Shown: in pieces, positions 1 to 9,136 of the stretch | How the letters are laid out: the number at the start of each line of letters is the position of its first letter | Numbering within the stretch: position 1 is the first letter of the stretch | DNA from: Strigamia acuminata | Taxonomy: Eukaryota > Arthropoda > Chilopoda > Geophilomorpha > Linotaeniidae | Length of the DNA stretch: 64,000 nt | Assembly: GCA_949358305.1 (NCBI GenBank) | Contig: OX442323.1 | Span: forward strand, 7,316,001 to 7,380,000 | Reading direction: 5' to 3' | Position numbers and translations under genes: made by a program | Notes under the pieces: generated by a model | Database searches by the model: none | Told to the model about the DNA's origin: nothing | What the model saw: the letters and a program-made list of their open reading frames with translations, nothing else

Positions 1-448
1 TACGACCTTGACACCTATATGGCACTAGCGAGGTAAATGAAAGGGGAAAAAAGGAATTTTATTTTCCAGTTTTTTTATTTTTTTATTTTTAATATTTTTT
101 AATTTTAAATTTTTTTTAAATCAAGAGAGAGTTGTTTGATTGTAGGTTTAAATTTTATCTCTCCGAACCTTTGGTAAAGTCAATTAAAATACTTTAATCA
201 CCAAGTGAAATTTATATTTCAAAATTGTAATCAATTACACCTCGGAATCAAACAATTTATTTTTGAACTGACCCAATTTTATCAACAAATAAAATCGTTA
301 TCAGTTTTGTGAAAACTACAAAAGCAAACACTGATTTCCTCGGAAATTATTTATCAAAGAAATTATTTAAAAATCATTAATTTGCGCGTGGCTACTAATA
401 AACGCCGGGTTATAATAGTAAAGTTTTGAAAAGAGCAGATTCATTCAT
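1..448. other. AT-rich intron DNA of the lipoxygenase gene
   Basis: No coding exon or known repeat is recognised here. The stretch is very rich in A/T with long T and A runs (60-130). Because the lipoxygenase exon at 1231-1722 is read leftwards and ends in a splice donor, this DNA is inferred to be part of its first coding intron, which continues out of the window. Confidence 0.5.
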
Positions 449-1223
449 AAAGTCATTTAAACTTGTTTATATTTCTTCGACTGGTTTACCTTGTAAATTG
501 TTACATTTCGGCTGTTTAACGTGTAAAATGTTACATTTCGGCTGTTTAACGTGTAAAATATAATATTTCGACTGGTTTAACGTGTAAAATGTTACATTTT
601 GACTGGTTAAACGTGTAAAATGTTACATTTCGGCTGTTTAACGTGTAAAATATAATATTTCGACTGGTTTAACGTGTAAAATATAATATTTCGACTGGTT
701 TAACGTGTAAAATGTTACATTTCGACTGGTTTAACGTGTAAAATATAATATTTCGACTGGTTTAACATGTAAATTGTTACATTTCGGCTGTTTAACGTGT
801 AAATTGTTACATTTCGGCTGTTTAACGTGTAAAATATAATATTTCGACTGGTTTAACGTGTAAAATGTTACATTTCGACTGGTTTAACGTGTAAAATATA
901 ATATTTCGACTGGTTTAACGTGTAAAATGTTACATTTCGACTGGTTAAACGTGTAAAATGTTACATTTCGGCTGTTTAACGTGTAAAATATAATATTTCG
1001 ACTGGTTTAACGTGTAAAATGTTACATTTCGACTGGTTTAACGTGTAAAATATAATATTTCGACTGGTTTAACGTGTAAAATATGATATTTCGACTGATT
1101 TAAGATGTAAAATGTTACATTTAGACTGGTTTAAGATGTAAAATGTAACTTTTAGACTAGTTTAAGATGTACAATGTAACTTTTAGACTGGTTTAAAAAA
1201 TATAAACAAGTTTAAATGACTTT
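449..1223. repeat. Minisatellite (30/31-bp unit) bracketed by a perfect 26-bp inverted repeat
   Basis: From about 475 to 1196 a 30- or 31-bp unit is repeated about 23 times. It alternates between forms with TGTTACATTTCG and ATAATATTTCGAC around the constant core TTTAACGTGTAAAAT. The array is bracketed by arms 449-474 and 1198-1223, which are perfect reverse complements over 26 bases. The right arm begins seven bases inside the intron from the lipoxygenase splice donor. It could be a foldback or MITE-like element with an expanded core; no target duplication is visible. Confidence 0.9.
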
Positions 1224-1230
1224 GATTTAC

Positions 1231-1722
1231 CTGCGCAGGTCCATTGGGTACATTGATGGTGTACTCGTAGAGTTTCCTCTTTTCCTCCAATTCTTCGCGT
1301 CTTTTCTCCGCCTGGTGACTGTGGTGCGGCAAACACGAGTCGTACTGGCGCAAACAGTACGGCACGTCGGCTTGGATCCATCGATGTATGGGAAAGATTT
1401 GTCTCTTGCCGTCGAATTTAACGTGCTCGATCTCGATCACGTCCACGAACCACGCGTCGCCCAATCCGAAATTATCTCTGGACAGTTCTATCTCGTGCAC
1501 CAGGTCCAGATAGGTGGTGAGGCCGAACGAGCTCGTCCTGCCTCGCTCGTGGTCGTTTTTGAAGAGATGGTCGAGTTTGCACGCGTCCGACTCGCGGCCG
1601 CGCTCGTCGCGCAGAATTATCTGCACGTTGGCGTCCGTGCCCGCGCCGTGCCGGTCCCCGGTGCGCACGTGCACGATGTGCGTGTGGTTGCCGGCGAAGA
1701 AGGTCTTCACTTTGCTGATCAT
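1231..1722 (-). CDS. Lipoxygenase, first coding exon (PLAT domain); partial gene
   Basis: This is the N-terminal part of an animal lipoxygenase, a non-haem iron dioxygenase that peroxidises polyunsaturated fatty acids. Residues about 13-110 match a PLAT/C2-like beta-barrel: HIVHVRTGDRHGAGTDANV, then KLDHLFKNDHERG, then FGLGDAWFVD. It is followed by the family-typical FPIHRWI and a charged helix REELEEKRKLYEY that leads into the catalytic domain. The start ATG at 1722 has context GCCATGA. The exon ends CCTGCGCAG followed on the minus strand by GTAAATC, a good splice donor, so coding stops at 1231. The catalytic iron-ligand domain must lie on exons left of the window. The subtype (5-LOX-like, AOS-LOX-like and so on) cannot be decided from this exon. 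The plus-strand ORF across it is a shadow. Confidence 0.85.
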
Positions 1723-2156
1723 GGCGACGGACTGGCGTAGATAAGGTCCTGCTCGCAGCCCCGGTCTCGCGAAAGCCAGACTTGTAATTGTCAGTTTTGT
1801 TTCCTTGAAGAAAGTTTCAGCGTTTCACCCGTTTGAGTGGATTCGTCCGGGAAACCCTTTTCGCGAGTTTGGTGAAATTCCGGGCAATTTGGAGAAGAGT
1901 TTTGCCTCGGGGGACGAGGAAGTCGAGTTTGTGGTGGAATCTCGGAGTGGAGTTGGGAAATGGGTGGTTTGTCGATTTTTTTAATGGCAAATATAAAATA
2001 TTTGATAAAAAGAGTGTAGGTATTTGATTTTTGAGATAATTTTTAACTTGATTGACAATATCTTAATTGTTTGTTTTTTTAACCGGAAAACGACGAGTAG
2101 GAAATTGTTCTTGGAATTTGGAGTGGAGGAAAGGGTTGAAATGAATGAGTTTGGGT
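1723..2156. other. 5' flank / probable 5' UTR of the lipoxygenase gene
   Basis: No other gene is visible. The first 150 bases upstream of the start codon are GC-richer and may be 5' UTR and promoter. I see no convincing TATA box on the minus strand. Confidence 0.4.
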
Positions 2157-3464
2157 AGAGCTGGATTAAGGGAGCTAATGACCTGGGTACGCGATTTTAA
2201 AGAGCATCATGGTACTGTACAAAATGCATTTTTTGGGTCTGAAAATGCATTTTTTGGTTTGAAATGCATTTTTTGGGTCTGAAAATGCATTTATTGGGTC
2301 TGAAAATGAATTTTTTGGGTCTGAAAATGCATTTTTTGGTTTGAAATGCATTTTTTGGGTCTGAAAATGAATTTTTTGGGTCTGAAAATGAATTTTTTGG
2401 GTCTGAAAATGCATTTTTTGGGTCTGAAAATGCATTTTTTGGGTCTGAAAATGCATTTTTTGGGTCTGAAAATGCATTTTTTGGGTCTGAAAATGCATTT
2501 TTTGGGTCTGAAAATGCATTTTTTGGGTCTGAAAATGCATTTTTTGGTTTGAAATGCATTTTTTGGGTCTGAAAATGAATTTTTTGGGTCTGAAAATGAA
2601 TTTTTTGGGTCTGAAAATGCATTTTTTGGGTCTGAAAATGCATTTTTTGGGTCTGAAAATGCATTTTTTGGGTCTGAAAATGCATTTTTTGGGTCTGAAA
2701 ATGCATTTTTTGGGTCTGAAAATGCATTTTTTGGGTCTGAAAATGCATTTTTTGGGTCTGAAAATGCATTTATTGGGTCTGAAAATGAATTTTTTGGGTC
2801 TGAAAATGCATTGTTTGGGTCTGAAAATGCATTTTTTTGATCTGAAAATGCATTTTTAGGTCTTAAAATGCATTTTTTGGGTCTGAAAATGCATTTTTTG
2901 GGTCTGAAAATGCATTTTTTGGGTCTAAAAATGCATTGTTTTGGGTCTTAAAATGCATTTTTTGGGTCTAAAAATGCATTTTTAGGTCTTAAAATGCATT
3001 TTTTGGGTTTGAAAATGCATTTTTTGGGTCTGAAAATGCATTTTTTGGGTCTGAAAATGCATTTTTTGGGTCTGAAAATGCATTTTTTGGGTCTGAAAAT
3101 GCATTTTTTGGGTCTGAAAATGCATTTTTTGGTTTTAAAAATGCATTTTTTGGTTTTAAAAATGCATTTTTTGGTTTTAAAAATGCATTTTTTGGTTTTA
3201 AAAATGCATTTTTTGGTTTTAAAAATGCATTTTTTAGGTTTGAAAATGCATTTTTTTGGTCTGAAAATGCATTTTTTGGGTCTGATGATGCATTATTTCA
3301 CCGTTTTGCGTAGAAATGCAATTTTTTCAGCTTAAAATGAATTTATTTCCTTTAAAAATGCATTTTTCCGCTTGCAAATGAATTTTTTTGCTTTGTCATT
3401 TCCGAATATTCATGGGCCCCCTGACGTATGCATTCTGGGCTTCCCAAAGCCTTAATCCGGTTCT
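2157..3464. repeat. 21-bp minisatellite, about 50 units, with inverted flanking motifs
   Basis: Between about 2222 and 3395 the 21-bp unit AAAATGCATTTTTTGGGTCTG is repeated about fifty times, with variants (AATGAATT, TGGTTTGAAATG, TTGGTTTTAAA). A block containing the short TTTTTTGGTTTGAAATG variant recurs about 208 bp apart (2335 and 2543), showing higher-order duplication. As the unit is a multiple of three, both strands give long artefactual ORFs of repeated heptapeptides. The motif AGAGCTGGATTAAG at 2157-2170 and CTTAATCCGGTTCT at 3451-3464 are imperfect inverted repeats outside the array. Confidence 0.95.
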
Positions 3465-4547
3465 GAATTTGAATAACTTAAAGAGAGGACGGTAAAACAC
3501 CTCCAACGGGGAATTTGATTTTTTTTAAAAAAATAATATATTCTACTTTGGTGGTGTAAAGGGGAAATTTTGTTTGATTCTGTTGATAAGGAAGTGGTGT
3601 TATAAAAAGTCCGAACGTTTTTATTTTATCAGTTTCTAACATCTTTTTTGTCGCTTCCTAAGAAGAAAAAAAACTTGTTTGGAATTTAAATTACGCATTT
3701 TGCTTGTTTTCCTAAATAAACTTCAATAATAATTGTTTGGAATGTGAGTAAAAAAAAAAATCAAAGGAAGTTGTTTTGAAACTTCAAACCTGACTTGAAT
3801 TAATGCCAAAACAATTAAATAACACACGGTAGTTGTAATAATGCCAATTAAAAAAAGATAGCACTTTATTAGACAAATGTTGAAAACTAAAATAGCCGAC
3901 AACAATAATTATTTATTATTGTATTGTTATTACAACTAAGTGTCACTTAAAGCACATTTTATTTCTTTTGTAAAATATCCTTCTATGTTGTAGAGGAAAA
4001 ATCCTTGAAGATCCCAGGTGGCTATTCTTTAGAAAAAAAGGCTTAATAATGTTATTTTCCGATAAATAGGTGTTGGGTAATAAATGAGCGTTTATTTAAC
4101 TGAATCAACACTAAACGAATAGTAAATAGATGATGGTAGTTGATGAAGGGGTCCAGATCATATTACTTAGATTAATAAAAGAAAAATTGGAAAATCAATT
4201 TGGCAAAGGCTTGTGCCACAATTAGATGAAAAGTGTAGATTTTTCATCGCATGAGCTTCTACATTCTGCAGACAGGGGGAGAGAAAAAAGGCTCCCAAAG
4301 GTTAACTGATTTGCACACTCTTGATTTAGTTATAGGGTTAAATTGACAGAACACTGTTTAATTGTCTTCATTAAGCAGGTGCTGTTAGTAAAAGCTCCAG
4401 ACAAATCATCTGGCCAAACAAGAGATCATGCGGTGGGTCAGCACAGTGTAGTAATACCTCTAATCAGCTTTTTAATTTAATATTGTTGAAATTTGTAGCG
4501 TAAACTGAAGATTACACGAAGATGACGGATCGGAAGACGTGTAATGC
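3465..4547. other. AT-rich intergenic DNA, nothing recognised
   Basis: No ORF here resembles a known protein and no repeat structure was noticed beyond short A/T runs. Confidence 0.5.
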
Positions 4548-4877
4548 AGTTTATTTATTTATTTATTTATTTATTTAATCACACTCCAAAGGAGTAAAAA
4601 GAAATGAGATACAAGTGGTGATAAATAATTATTGAACAGATAATAAGCGACGATGTAGGCGCCGATGGAAATGACGGCAATGAGACACACACATAGCTGA
4701 AGAACAGTCAAGGGCGGAAGAACGAAGCTCGATGGGGAGATTGTTCCAAGACGAGAAACACCGAAATGGGAACGATTTAGCTCCACTCACAATAAGAAAA
4801 CTACAAATTAACAATGTTTTAATGTTATTTTGTAATGGTTTTTCTCGTAGAGGGGCGGCAACCATTGTTATGATCAT
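4548..4877 (-). mobile_element. 3' end of a non-LTR retrotransposon (LINE), truncated
   Basis: The minus-strand reading frame 4877-4629 contains FRCFSSWNNLPIELRSS. It resembles the WN-LP-(I/E)R motif at the extreme C-terminus of reverse transcriptases of several LINE clades (CR1/L2/Jockey-like). It is followed by a stop, a short 3' UTR and then a microsatellite of TAAA/ATTT units at 4550-4577. A LINE 3' tail made of such a simple repeat is typical of these clades. The 5' part, including the RT catalytic region, is absent, so this is a dead fragment. Clade assignment is open. Confidence 0.6.
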
Positions 4878-5360
4878 TTGATCGTATCAACTGACCTCAT
4901 CCGAAGCTGCGGATCTAGATCCAAGATTGGTGCGAACACTGAACTCTGTTCACGAAGCTAGATTCGTGTGCCCAACAACTCCGTTCATCAATCGAGTTCC
5001 CACAACTCAATTCTCGGATTGGAATTCAATAAACAATGTCAGCACTCTGTGGCATTTCGTTGTTGCACATTTTTATTGATATAAAATGGCAGCCATTGTT
5101 GCTACTACAACCCGGTTTGGTTTGTTTCAATTACATTTTGGTGTGAACACAACTCCATCCAAGTGCATAATGGGAACTCTGTTCAGTTGGATCTGATCGG
5201 GCGGATCGGATCCAGCCAAACTCGATCCGTTGGTGCGAACATGGTGTAAGGCTTGTTTGCAAGGCTGCGAAGCGACTAGCGAAATTTAATTGTTGCGATC
5301 AACGGATTTTCTGTGCTTTGCGTGATAGTAAACAACAATTCGCAACAATGTCCACTCAAC
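4878..5360. other. Intergenic DNA with quasi-repeated short words
   Basis: Words such as TTGGTGCGAACA, GAACTCTGTTCA and CGGATC recur between 4915 and 5250 in direct and inverted form, suggesting an old unclassified repeat. No gene is seen. Confidence 0.35.
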
Positions 5361-5870
5361 CAGTGATTCCCAAACTTTTTTGGTTCACGGCACCCTGTAC
5401 ACCTGTCACAGCGCCCCTGTGGGTGTTCATGATGCTTCTGTAGGTGTTCATGATGTTTCTGTAGGTGTTCATGGTGTCCCTGTAGGTGTTCATGATGTTC
5501 CTGTAGATTTTCATGATGTCTCTGTAGGTGTTCATGATGTCCCTGTAGGTGTTCAGGTTGCCCCTGTAGGTGTTTATGATGTCCCTGTAGGTGTTCATGT
5601 TGCTTCTGTAGGTGTTCATGTTGCCCCTGTAGGTGTTTATGGTGTCCTTGTAGGTGTTCATGATGTCCCTGTAGGTGTTCATGATGTCCCTGTAGGTGTT
5701 CATGATGTCCCTGTAGGTGTTCATGATGTCCCTGTAGGTGTTCATGATGTCCTTGTAGGTGTTCAGGTTGCCCCTGTAGGTGTTTATGATGTCCCTGTAG
5801 GTGTTCATGATGTCCTTGTAGGTGTTCATGATGTCCCTGTAGGTGTTCATGATGTCCCTGTAGGTCAGTC
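5361..5870. repeat. hAT-like terminal sequence followed by a 21-bp minisatellite
   Basis: The segment starts with CAGTGATTCCCAAACTTTTT (5361-5380), which resembles the terminal inverted repeat of many hAT/Charlie-type DNA transposons. From about 5404 to 5865 the 21-bp unit GGTGTTCATGATGTCCCTGTA is repeated about 22 times with single-base variants. No matching right terminus was found. The long ORFs on both strands (repeated VGVHDVP or MNTYRDI) are products of the in-phase repeat and are not considered genes. Confidence 0.85.
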
Positions 5871-6928
5871 CACTGCGCTAAACACTAAAGCATCCAAAAA
5901 CTCAGTAGGGTGCTTATACCGGTCAGTTTGTCCGAGTTTGAAGACCTAATGCCGCCGAGTGGAAACTACGCGTTCCGCGCTGCTAACGAAGATGATTGAT
6001 TTGTATTGGCGGACATTAGAGTGTTGTTTGAGAAATGCATTAATTGGGAGGCGAGTAGAGCGGGAGGCATTAACGAAAAGATTTATCACGCAGTTAAGTG
6101 GTATAGAGTCGCGCATCTATTAAATATGACCAGAAGAGGCTTTCAGGTCAGCACCTGAAATTGTCGCTGCATTCTAATTTGATTGGCGCCCACTTGGTAC
6201 ATTGCGCGCACCTGATGTAGAACATCCAAGCAACAAACTCCCCCTGGTGCACCCGCGCACCCCATTACTCTAATTACACCAGCATCCGCCCGAGGGAGCC
6301 ACTCGTCTCTCCCGCAGGAACACCACCTTTAATTATTCATGCGGCGATTAAAAGTGAAGCAAAGCCTCAGCCGCTCGATCAAATATTCACATGGATTTTC
6401 ATTTTCATTGGCGAGTGCACGTTGCTAGAGGAACACCAGGGAAGGGAAGGGGTGTGCGAAGCGAGGCAAACCCCTTGAAACTTTGATGCACTTGCTTCGT
6501 GGATCTATTGGCCAGCAATAAACACATTCTTGAGGCGTTATCCCTCCCTCTTCCGCCATTTTCTTTCCAGTGACTTCGCGCTTAATTAGCCGCCAGCACG
6601 TGGCTTCATCAATATTGGAACACTATTGCAGACACTAGGAATCTCCAGAGGCTTTTACTGACAAGAAATTTTATATGCTTTTCTTTTTCTTTTTATTTTC
6701 TTGTTGTAGTCTTTTATTGGTGTAGATCTGTAAGGGGATTATGTCTTAAATGATGTCAAAAAGTTAATTTTGGAGTTTTTTATTTCCAGCAAATTGAAAA
6801 ACACCCAGTGGTGCGTTTTTAGCTGTTGAGTCCCCTAAGCACTATGGGATTTATGTGGTGAATGTTGTGTTAGAAGAAAATTCAAAATTGTTACGTTAAT
6901 TTCATAGAGTGGTAAAGAAATGTATATA
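5871..6928. other. Non-coding, unique-looking DNA
   Basis: No gene or repeat is recognised. 6150-6450 is less AT-rich than its surroundings and includes TAATTA-type homeodomain core words, so it could be regulatory; this is only inference. Confidence 0.4.
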
Positions 6929-7097
6929 CAGTCGTATCGCAAGGGACCCGAAAAATCGATTCGTTATAACGAGAATTTGTTATATCAAAATTTTTTAACG
7001 TGGTGGAATATGGCCGGCCAACCAAACCAGCCATTTTTAGGTATTCGTTATATCGATAATTCGTTATATCGCGATTTGTTATAAAGAGTTTTGACTG
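6929..7097. mobile_element. pogo/Tigger-like MITE, first of an abutting pair
   Basis: The 169-bp element ends in GAGTTTTGACTG and begins CAGTCGTATCGCAAGGGACC; the left terminus has lost the internal CTTTATAACGAA part. It is flanked by TA on both sides (6927-6928, 7098-7099). Inside are several CGTTATAACGA-like words, the hallmark of this family in the window (see 7100-7497 and 15183-15750). Confidence 0.8.
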
Positions 7098-7099
7098 TA

Positions 7100-7497
7100 C
7101 AGTCGAAACTCTTTATAACGAATCGCGATATAACAAATTATCGCTATAACAAATTGTTGAAAATGACTTGGTTGGCCAGCCATAGAACACCATGTTAAAT
7201 ATTTTCGTTATAACGAATTTTGATATAACGAATTATTCGTTATAACAAACAAGTTTCAGGTACACTATAATACCCATAAGCCCTCGTTACAACGAATTTT
7301 CAAAACTGATCACATCACTCACAACATCCGATGCCCATATTTAGAAAACAAAGAAAAATGAAAATGGCTGCCAAATGAAAGGCAAATTTTGATTTACGAC
7401 AAGCTGAACATTATTGATGCCATTGACAATGGAAATTCTCGTTATAACGAATCGATTCGTCCGGTCCCTTGCGATTCGTTATAAAGAGTTTCGACTG
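7100..7497. mobile_element. pogo/Tigger-like MITE with decayed transposase fragment
   Basis: Termini CAGTCGAAACTCTTTATAAC and GTTATAAAGAGTTTCGACTG are perfect inverted repeats, with TA at 7098-7099 and 7498-7499. The first TA is shared with the element to the left. On the plus strand 7367-7431 matches the transposase start seen intact at 15183-15750, but is broken by stop codons and small changes. It is non-autonomous. Confidence 0.85.
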
Positions 7498-7499
7498 TA

Positions 7500-8896
7500 C
7501 TTGAAATGTGTCTTTTCTGCAACTAATCGTCAACGTTTGCACATGTATGCAAGTATAAATTATCAGTGCGAGCTGCAAGAGGGATATATCTCTAATTTAC
7601 TGAGTAATCTATAAAAAAAAGTAGGCTTCTTTTCACCCATTGTTCATTCTGTGATAAACACAAGTTAGGGGATGCCACTCCAGTAGGGCCAGATTAAGGT
7701 AGGGCCCTGAGTCTATAGAGTCTCTAGTATAAATAATAATGAGAAGATGCATTTAATCTTTAAAAGACGTATTCACTTCTCTTTAAATCTCTTAGGGAAG
7801 TGACTTAAAGAAGCTAGATTGAACTGAACTAAAAAGATGGCTACCTACAACATGTATTATCGTTTGATCGAAAGGCCTATGGTTTTAGCTACTTGTTTGT
7901 AAGTTTAAGAGCGCCATTAATGTCATTAAAATCATCTTATTTATTACCTATAGCATGTGGTAACAATAGCCGAAGAGATAAGTTACTTTTATAAGTCAAA
8001 GAAGTGATTTCAATATAGTTTTATTCGTGCGCTTTCGTCTTAAACGAATTCTTTAAGGAACATAATTTCTGACGCTATAAATAAGCATTTTGAACCAAAG
8101 ATTTAGTCATTGAGGTATTTTAATTTAATTTTAGCCGAATTACAAATTCAGTTATCGAATTCAATAATAATAATCATTTAGGAGTTGTTGATTCTTGAAA
8201 AACTGATTCTTTCCTCATCACTTCCCATCACTAATGACAATCCGAATAATCCAATTGATCGATTTAACTTAGAAAACACATTTTCTTTCTTCATACGTTG
8301 CATTTTATTTCTTTTTCTATTCTTTTTATTCCACGCATCTGTAAAGAATAAAGGATTCTATTATTCACGCATTTTTTTTCCCTTCCCAAACTCATCCATC
8401 GTTGCAAGGGTCACCCGTGGGGACTCGCTTGTTCGTGGAACTTTTTTTTTTTGTTGAAAATATTGATGGTAAGGATGAAGAAGCAGAAGTCAGTGGTAAT
8501 CCAGTTGCTTGATGAATTGCAGAGCAGTCCAAAATGGCACCTCATTATAAGAAAAAGAGTTGGCTTTCCATACAGTGGACACGGGGGTCGATTTGGAATA
8601 TGAAAAAATGGAGGGGGTCGTTTAGGAAAAGTGATGTATGAAATGGATTTCTTACTCAATTTGTAGGCGACAATTTGAAAGGTGAATTGGCCAAAACCTC
8701 GTTACAGCGAATGCAAACGAGAGAAGGAAACGTGAACGGATCTGACATTAAAAGCTGTCGGCGTCTGGTTGTGGACTCTTGATTTGATTTACAAGTTTCG
8801 GTGGGCGCGAGAAACGACTTGTTCTTAGACGCCAATTTCATGCAAACAGTCATCGACCGACCAACGCTTGCAATTCCTAAGTGGGGGCAGCAAAAT
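7500..8896. other. Intergenic DNA, no gene recognised
   Basis: AT-rich DNA with several small ORFs, none resembling a known protein. CCAGATTAAGG at 7690-7700 resembles the motif flanking the minisatellite at 2157-3464. A possible acceptor-plus-short-ORF at 8667-8782 is discussed under rejected items. The copia element is inserted at the right edge. Confidence 0.4.
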
Positions 8897-9101
8897 TGTG
8901 ACATTTTACTGATCTTGAAGGTTGATTAATAACATTGAAGCTTAATTTATTCCACACTATTTACACCGCCATATTGGTACAGAACGATACGAAAACAGAA
9001 TGTGTCGTTGCTACAGAAACGCGTCACGACACTGTTAAAACTTAAACTCATTATAACAAATACAATTGATTGCTTTTCTTTCCAAGCACTTTAAAATCAC
9101 A
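8897..9101 (-). repeat. 3' LTR of the copia element
   Basis: 205 bp, same sequence as 13735-13939. On the minus strand it starts TGTGATTTTAAAG and ends with GTCACA. Confidence 0.95.
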
Positions 9102-9112
9102 AATCCCCTTTT
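9102..9112 (-). promoter_or_regulatory. Polypurine tract of the copia element
   Basis: On the minus strand the purine-rich AAAAGGGGA directly precedes the 3' LTR. This is the usual primer for plus-strand DNA synthesis. Confidence 0.7.
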
Positions 9113-9136
9113 GCTTGGTAAGGAAAAACTAAAACA

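Noticed and set aside
470-1196. Regular repeats suggesting a CRISPR array
   Set aside because: Units are contiguous without unique spacers and the genome is eukaryotic; this is a minisatellite.
1216-1740. 174-codon ORF on the plus strand opposite the lipoxygenase exon
   Set aside because: It is the antisense shadow of a strongly recognisable PLAT-domain exon and resembles nothing.
2175-3335. Long ORFs encoding repeats MHFQTQK / MHFLGLK, and similar ones at 5356-5949 and 57128-57517
   Set aside because: The repeat unit is 21 bp, so all frames stay open by arithmetic; there is no start, codon or domain evidence for proteins.
8667-8782. Possible terminal exon: TTTGTAG acceptor followed by 38 open codons ending TGA
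   Set aside because: Too short, no similarity recognised, no matching upstream exon; chance is likely.
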